From an uncultured Erysipelotrichaceae bacterium (GTDB taxonomy: Bacteria; Bacillota_I; Bacilli_A; RF39; UBA660), in the NCBI GenBank assembly GCA_902783215.1, contig CACZQD010000094.1:1-9649 (forward strand): DNA of 9,649 nucleotides. The letters are read 5' to 3'. The translations under genes and the position numbers were made by a program. Of this stretch, positions 6,132 through 9,649 are shown piece after piece (the first letter of the stretch is position 1; each line of letters opens with the position of its first letter). Under the pieces are notes generated by a model. That model made no database searches. It worked only from the letters and a program-made list of their open reading frames with translations, and was not told the origin of the DNA.

Positions 6132-7052
6132 ATGAATAATTTAATAGTTGGTTTAAATAAATTTATTAGGAATAAAAATACCGTTACAATATTGGGTATT
6201 GTTTTGATACTAGCATTATTATATTTTGGATATAATCGTACTGTTAAGCAGACTATTAATCCTGTATCAGTGCCTGTTGCTACAAAAACAATTGGTTCAC
6301 GCACCAAAATTTCAGCAGATGATATAACATATACTCAAGTAGCTGCAGTTACTTTAAATGATAATGTTATAAGAAATTCTAATGAAATAGTTGGTAAATA
6401 TACCAATCTAAATGTTACAATTCCAGAAGGAAGCATGTTTTATGGAAGTTGGTTAGTAGATAAAAAAGATATTCCAGGAAACTGGATTGAAGAGATTAAT
6501 GTTAAAGACGGATATGAAGCTTATTATTTATCAACTGATGCTACTCAAACACTAGGTAATAACGTTATTCCAGGATCTACTATTGATATATATATGATGG
6601 CTCGAGATGATAATGATCAATTAATGTATGGTAGATTAATGGAAAATATAAAGGTAATGGTGGTTCATGATGGAAGTGGAAAAGATGTGTTTGCTGATGC
6701 GTCAAATCCAGGATCGCCAAGTAAATTAGGATTCCAATTGAGCCATGAATACTATGTATTGTTAACTAAAGCAGAAAATATGAGTGGAATTACACTTGTA
6801 ATTGCACCACAAGGAAAAAGAAGTAATTTAAAAGGGGACGTTAATGTTAGTAGTGCTACATTAAGAGATTATATTGATACTAGATCTGTTGATTTAACTG
6901 ATGAGGTTACAACAAAAGAATTTACAACAAAAAAATCAACTAAAAAAACAAGCACTTCAACTAGTGCTACTGATACTACAGTTGATGAAAATACCAATTC
7001 AGCAAATGTAGTGGAAGAAGATACTACTAACACAGACGTAAGTAGTTATTAG
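6132..7052 (+). CDS. cpaB: CpaB/RcpC-like SAF-domain protein of the Tad apparatus
   Basis: CpaB/RcpC proteins are needed for Tad/Flp pilus assembly and sit at the cell envelope. This 306-residue protein has a basic N-terminus (KFIRNKN), one membrane span (about 17-34), and then a SAF-like domain (about 46-110) with VPVATKTIGSRTKISADDI and the later IVGKYTNLNVTIPEGSMF, the typical transition to a cleft formed by 'G..l...i..G..l'. Residues about 125-225 resemble the RcpC/CpaB region (NNVIPGSTIDIYMM, YYVLLTKAENMSGITLVIAP). The last 50 residues are a Thr/Ser/Lys-rich low-complexity tail. AGGAG (6120-6124) lies seven bases before the ATG. The next gene begins one base after its stop. Being in a monoderm, it would act on the outer face of the membrane. 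Confidence 0.8.
   Translation: MNNLIVGLNKFIRNKNTVTILGIVLILALLYFGYNRTVKQTINPVSVPVATKTIGSRTKISADDITYTQVAAVTLNDNVIRNSNEIVGKYTNLNVTIPEGSMFYGSWLVDKKDIPGNWIEEINVKDGYEAYYLSTDATQTLGNNVIPGSTIDIYMMARDDNDQLMYGRLMENIKVMVVHDGSGKDVFADASNPGSPSKLGFQLSHEYYVLLTKAENMSGITLVIAPQGKRSNLKGDVNVSSATLRDYIDTRSVDLTDEVTTKEFTTKKSTKKTSTSTSATDTTVDENTNSANVVEEDTTNTDVSSY
6903..7049 (+). other. Thr/Ser-rich C-terminal tail of the CpaB-like protein
   Basis: Residues about 258-306 are dominated by threonine, serine, lysine, asparagine and acidic residues (for example KKTSTSTSATDTT). This is a flexible, low-complexity extracellular tail, possibly a spacer into the cell wall or a site for O-linked sugars. Function is not known. Confidence 0.6.
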
Positions 7053-7053
7053 T

Positions 7054-8328
7054 ATGAATGATAATATATTTGATGAAATAGATTTTGGACCATTACAACA
7101 ATACCTAGATAATGATGATGTTACTGATATTTCATATAGTAATGGTGGGCAATTATGGCTAAAAACCTTGTCGCATGGTATTTTTAGAGTTAATAATCCT
7201 AGTGTTAATAATGAACTAATGGAAAAACTTGCCTTTCAATGTTCCAATGTAGTTGGGAAAAGTTTTAATGCAGCTCATCCATTTTTAGACAGTGAGAGTG
7301 CAGAATTACGTATGAACTTTGTCCATGATTCAATTGCTAGAAATGGTATTGCTTGTGTTATAAGAAAAACACCTGCAATGATACGTTTAAAGAAAGATAA
7401 AATAATTGAGGAAAAATATATTACTGAAGATATTCATGACTTTTTAATTCAATGTGTTTGGGGACATTGTAATATTATGGTTAGTGGAGAAACTGGTAGT
7501 GGTAAAACAGAATTTATTAAATACTTAGCTTCCAATACGAAACCAGATGAAAAAATTATTACAATAGAAGATACATTAGAATTACACTTAGATAAGATTT
7601 TTCCTGAACGTGATATTGTAGCTATGAAAACAAACAATATTGCAAGCTATACTGATGTTTTAGTGACTTGTATGAGACAGAATCCAAAATGGATATTATT
7701 ATCCGAGGTTCGTAGTGCAGAGGCTGTTATGGCAGTCAGAAACTCAATTTCTTCAGGACATTATATTTTATCTACTATACACGCAGATAAAGCATCAGCT
7801 ATACCAAGTCGTATGTATAGTTTGCTTGAGACTAATCAAGATATTGAACAATTTTTAGCATCCATTCATAGATATATACAGTTAGGAGTTCATATTCGAG
7901 GATATCAAGATAAACAAACACATAAATTTATAAGAGAAATAGCTGAAGTAACAGAATTTTATGTAACTGAAGATAATAAACCAAAATACAATATTTTATA
8001 CAAGAAAACACCAGAAGGGAAAATAATAAGAAATAATCCAACACAATTTTTGTTAGATTATTTAGAAGCTCAAGGAGTAATATTGAATATAACTCCTAAA
8101 AACATTAATAATGAAAATCAACAAAGTGATATTAATCAAACTACAACTGATACAGTTGATAATGTTCAAAATGTTTTTGTAAATCAACAACAGGGAATTA
8201 CAAATAATCAACAAAACATAGAATCAAATAATCAATCTAATGAACAGAATAATGTAGATGTTGCAAAAACAGATTTAGTACCAAATCAAAGCAATAAAAA
8301 TCAAACTTCAGAAATATTATTTGAATAA
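7054..8328 (+). CDS. tadA: TadA/CpaF-type secretion ATPase (VirB11-like)
   Basis: This 424-residue cytoplasmic ATPase powers Tad pilus assembly or secretion as a hexamer. It begins directly with the core N-domain (LQQYLDNDDVTDISYSNGG), without the extra N-terminal extension of many TadA proteins. Conserved elements are all present: ELRMNFVHDSIARNGIACVIRK (about 84-105, shortened pattern of the arginine-rich N-domain), Walker A GETGSGKT (145-152), Asp box IITIEDTLEL (168-177), Walker B-like ILLSEVRSAEA with its catalytic glutamate (214-224), and His box GHYILSTIHAD (235-245). Residues about 345-424 form an Asn/Gln-rich tail not part of the family. There is no clear ribosome site; the ATG follows the upstream TAG by one base, so translation is probably coupled to cpaB. 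Confidence 0.93.
   Translation: MNDNIFDEIDFGPLQQYLDNDDVTDISYSNGGQLWLKTLSHGIFRVNNPSVNNELMEKLAFQCSNVVGKSFNAAHPFLDSESAELRMNFVHDSIARNGIACVIRKTPAMIRLKKDKIIEEKYITEDIHDFLIQCVWGHCNIMVSGETGSGKTEFIKYLASNTKPDEKIITIEDTLELHLDKIFPERDIVAMKTNNIASYTDVLVTCMRQNPKWILLSEVRSAEAVMAVRNSISSGHYILSTIHADKASAIPSRMYSLLETNQDIEQFLASIHRYIQLGVHIRGYQDKQTHKFIREIAEVTEFYVTEDNKPKYNILYKKTPEGKIIRNNPTQFLLDYLEAQGVILNITPKNINNENQQSDINQTTTDTVDNVQNVFVNQQQGITNNQQNIESNNQSNEQNNVDVAKTDLVPNQSNKNQTSEILFE
8104..8313 (+). other. Asn/Gln-rich C-terminal tail of the TadA ATPase
   Basis: Residues 351-420 contain 31 Asn or Gln in 70 positions, and 26 in the 50 from 351 to 400. The DNA here is a repetitive AAT/CAA-rich stretch. It is a disordered-looking, prion-like composition on a cytoplasmic motor protein, and lies after the end of the recognised ATPase fold. 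Confidence 0.7.
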
Positions 8329-8342
8329 GGAGTTGAAGAGAT

Positions 8343-9245
8343 ATGATAAGTTTATTATTTGTATTAGTAGCAGTAATATTGATATATATTATATTATATC
8401 GTAATGCTGGTGATAAAAATGTTTATCAATACCTGCAAGGATCTTTTGAAGGTGTTATTGATAAATTAGCGCCTTATTCTTATAAACAAATAAGAAACAA
8501 AGTAAAAAAATTAGGCCAAGATTATTCTACTAAAAAGTATTTAGTACAAGTATTTTTATTTGGAGGAGTTGCTTTTGTTGGAGGCTGGCTTTATTTTAGA
8601 AGCTTCTTAGTTGCTATAATATATGCAGCTATAGCTATTGGTACAATACCATATTTATCATATTTAAGATATAAAAGAATTTATAGTGAATTTATTTTTG
8701 AACAAATTCAAACTTATACAACAAATGTTATAATGGAATTTGCTACAACACAAAGTTTTGTTAAGGCTTTGGAAGGAGTTGTTGAATCAGGAGTATTAGA
8801 AGACCCTGTTGAACGTGACGTAAAACATATGATAAAACTTTCATATGAAAATGGTACAATTGATGCATCATTAGAGTTTTTTGAATCAAAATATGATTAT
8901 TTCATTGTTAAAAATATGCATCAATTATTTTTACAAATTACAAATGAGGGCGCAAAAGATGCTTCTGAATCGCTTGAAAATATGTCATTAGATATCGATA
9001 TGTTAGTTGAAAGCGTTTATCGTGACAGACAAGATAGAGCATCATTTCAAAAAAAGTTCTTAAGATTTGGATTAATGTTATATGGTATGGTTGTTTTGGT
9101 ACAAGTAATTTTAGGACAAGACACATATAAACAATTTTTATCACTATGGTATGGACAAGTACTAATACATTTTGCTGTATTACTTAACAGTTACTTTTTA
9201 CTTAAAGGTGAAAAATACTATAATGAGAATGTGGGGGCTGAATAA
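8343..9245 (+). CDS. tadB: TadB-like inner-membrane platform protein (type II secretion F domain)
   Basis: TadB and TadC form the membrane platform on which the TadA ATPase acts. The 300-residue protein has hydrophobic segments at about 3-19, 66-86, 88-107, 241-258 and 270-288. The central soluble region (about 115-235) carries the T2SSF-like helix pattern, with FIFEQIQTYTTNVIMEFATT and a repeat-type QIT..GAKDASESLENMSLDI. The arrangement of two spans, cytoplasmic domain, two spans is typical of TadB. An AAGGAG (8327-8332) overlapping the end of tadA precedes the ATG by ten bases. It follows tadA by 14 bases, the expected tadA-tadB-tadC order, and overlaps the next gene by one base (TAATG). 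Confidence 0.8.
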   Translation: MISLLFVLVAVILIYIILYRNAGDKNVYQYLQGSFEGVIDKLAPYSYKQIRNKVKKLGQDYSTKKYLVQVFLFGGVAFVGGWLYFRSFLVAIIYAAIAIGTIPYLSYLRYKRIYSEFIFEQIQTYTTNVIMEFATTQSFVKALEGVVESGVLEDPVERDVKHMIKLSYENGTIDASLEFFESKYDYFIVKNMHQLFLQITNEGAKDASESLENMSLDIDMLVESVYRDRQDRASFQKKFLRFGLMLYGMVVLVQVILGQDTYKQFLSLWYGQVLIHFAVLLNSYFLLKGEKYYNENVGAE

Positions 9246-9649
9246 TGACAATTGAATATATATTTTTAGCAGTAGGCGCACTCATTATATTTATATTTAT
9301 GTATAACAAAATATTTGATACAAAAAGATTTATTAATGATTTGTCGCCTATATTTAAAATATTAGTTGAAGAAGATTATTATTTCTTATTAGAATTAAAA
9401 TATGGAGAATCAGATTATGATATAAATAAACTGTTTCAAATTAGAGTAAGAAACGCTATATTAGTATTTATAATTGCATTTTTCTTTCTCATATTATTAG
9501 GACAATTAAAATGGTACTTTATCTTAGCTTCAATAGTATTGGCATTTATAATGTATAAGGAACAATATTTTAAATTGAAAGCATTTTATAAAGCAAGACT
9601 ACATTATATAGATCTAATTTTGCCATATTATTTAAAAAGTTTAGAAATA
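9245..9649 (+). CDS. tadC: TadC-like membrane platform protein, 3' end outside the window
   Basis: The ATG at 9245-9247 overlaps the stop of the tadB-like gene (TAATG), implying coupled translation. The frame stays open to the last base, giving 135 residues of an incomplete protein. Hydrophobic segments lie at about 4-20, 70-86 and 90-104, then a charged linker leads to IDLILPYYLKSLEI, which looks like the opening of a T2SSF domain. The position after a TadB-like gene, the span-linker-span layout and the start of T2SSF together indicate TadC. The rest, including the full T2SSF domain, is beyond the window, so this rests mainly on layout. Confidence 0.7.
   Translation, partial: MTIEYIFLAVGALIIFIFMYNKIFDTKRFINDLSPIFKILVEEDYYFLLELKYGESDYDINKLFQIRVRNAILVFIIAFFFLILLGQLKWYFILASIVLAFIMYKEQYFKLKAFYKARLHYIDLILPYYLKSLEI

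Noticed and set aside
6014..9144. Minus-strand frames opposite the Tad genes (6014-6307, 7449-7637, 8938-9144)
   Set aside because: They are antisense to well-supported genes and show no family features.
1..9649. Reassigned TGA (tryptophan) code as in mollicutes
   Set aside because: TGA serves as the stop of the gene at 5705-6118, directly followed by a ribosome site and the next gene, and TGG encodes the tryptophans.
1..9649. CRISPR arrays, insertion sequences, integrase attachment sites
   Set aside because: I found no regularly spaced direct repeats, transposase motifs, or duplicated tRNA 3' end. The tRNA 3' end lies at the window edge, so an integration site beyond it cannot be judged.

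Overview
The window is strongly AT-rich and fully compatible with the standard bacterial code: TGA ends the gene at 5705-6118 and tryptophan is written TGG. The combination of AT richness, strong AGGAG-type ribosome binding sites, TTGACA/TATAAT-like promoters, scpAB, and a Tad-type secretion locus points to a low-GC Bacillota, plausibly one of the small-genome gut-associated Bacilli lineages rather than a code-4 mollicute. That placement is inference; no marker gene here fixes it.

Left part (1-1448, minus strand): scpA and scpB, the two non-SMC subunits of the SMC-ScpAB chromosome condensation complex, overlap as TAATG. They are followed by a weak A/T hairpin and a class II tRNA-Leu(CAA) with its own extended -10 box. 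A consensus-like promoter (TTGAAA-17-TATAAT) fires leftward into scpA.

Middle (1455-5588, plus strand): a divergent promoter drives one very large gene. Its 1351-residue product has a signal peptide, 32 cysteines, a Cna-B-like domain with a possible isopeptide triad, a second prealbumin/SpaA-like segment, internal repeats, and a paired calcium-loop dockerin-like module near the C-terminus. It has no sortase motif or C-terminal membrane anchor. I do not recognise the whole protein as a named family.

Right part (5623-9649, plus strand): a second promoter, nearly a copy of the first in its core, drives a tightly packed operon. Its genes are a small single-span membrane protein with a TTG start, a CpaB/RcpC-like SAF-domain protein, a TadA/CpaF (VirB11-like) ATPase with an Asn/Gln-rich tail, a TadB-like inner-membrane protein, and a TadC-like protein cut off by the window end. 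Together these are the motor (TadA), the membrane platform (TadB/TadC) and a periphery factor (CpaB) of a Tad/Flp pilus or secretion machine. No Flp pilin, prepilin peptidase or TadZ is inside the window.

The shared promoter architecture suggests that the giant cysteine-rich surface protein and the Tad machine are co-expressed, so the giant protein may be a partner, tip or cargo of the machine. This is the most interesting hypothesis in the window. There is no gene-free stretch longer than 300 bases; the two intergenic gaps (1398-1532 and 5589-5704) are occupied by promoters and leaders.
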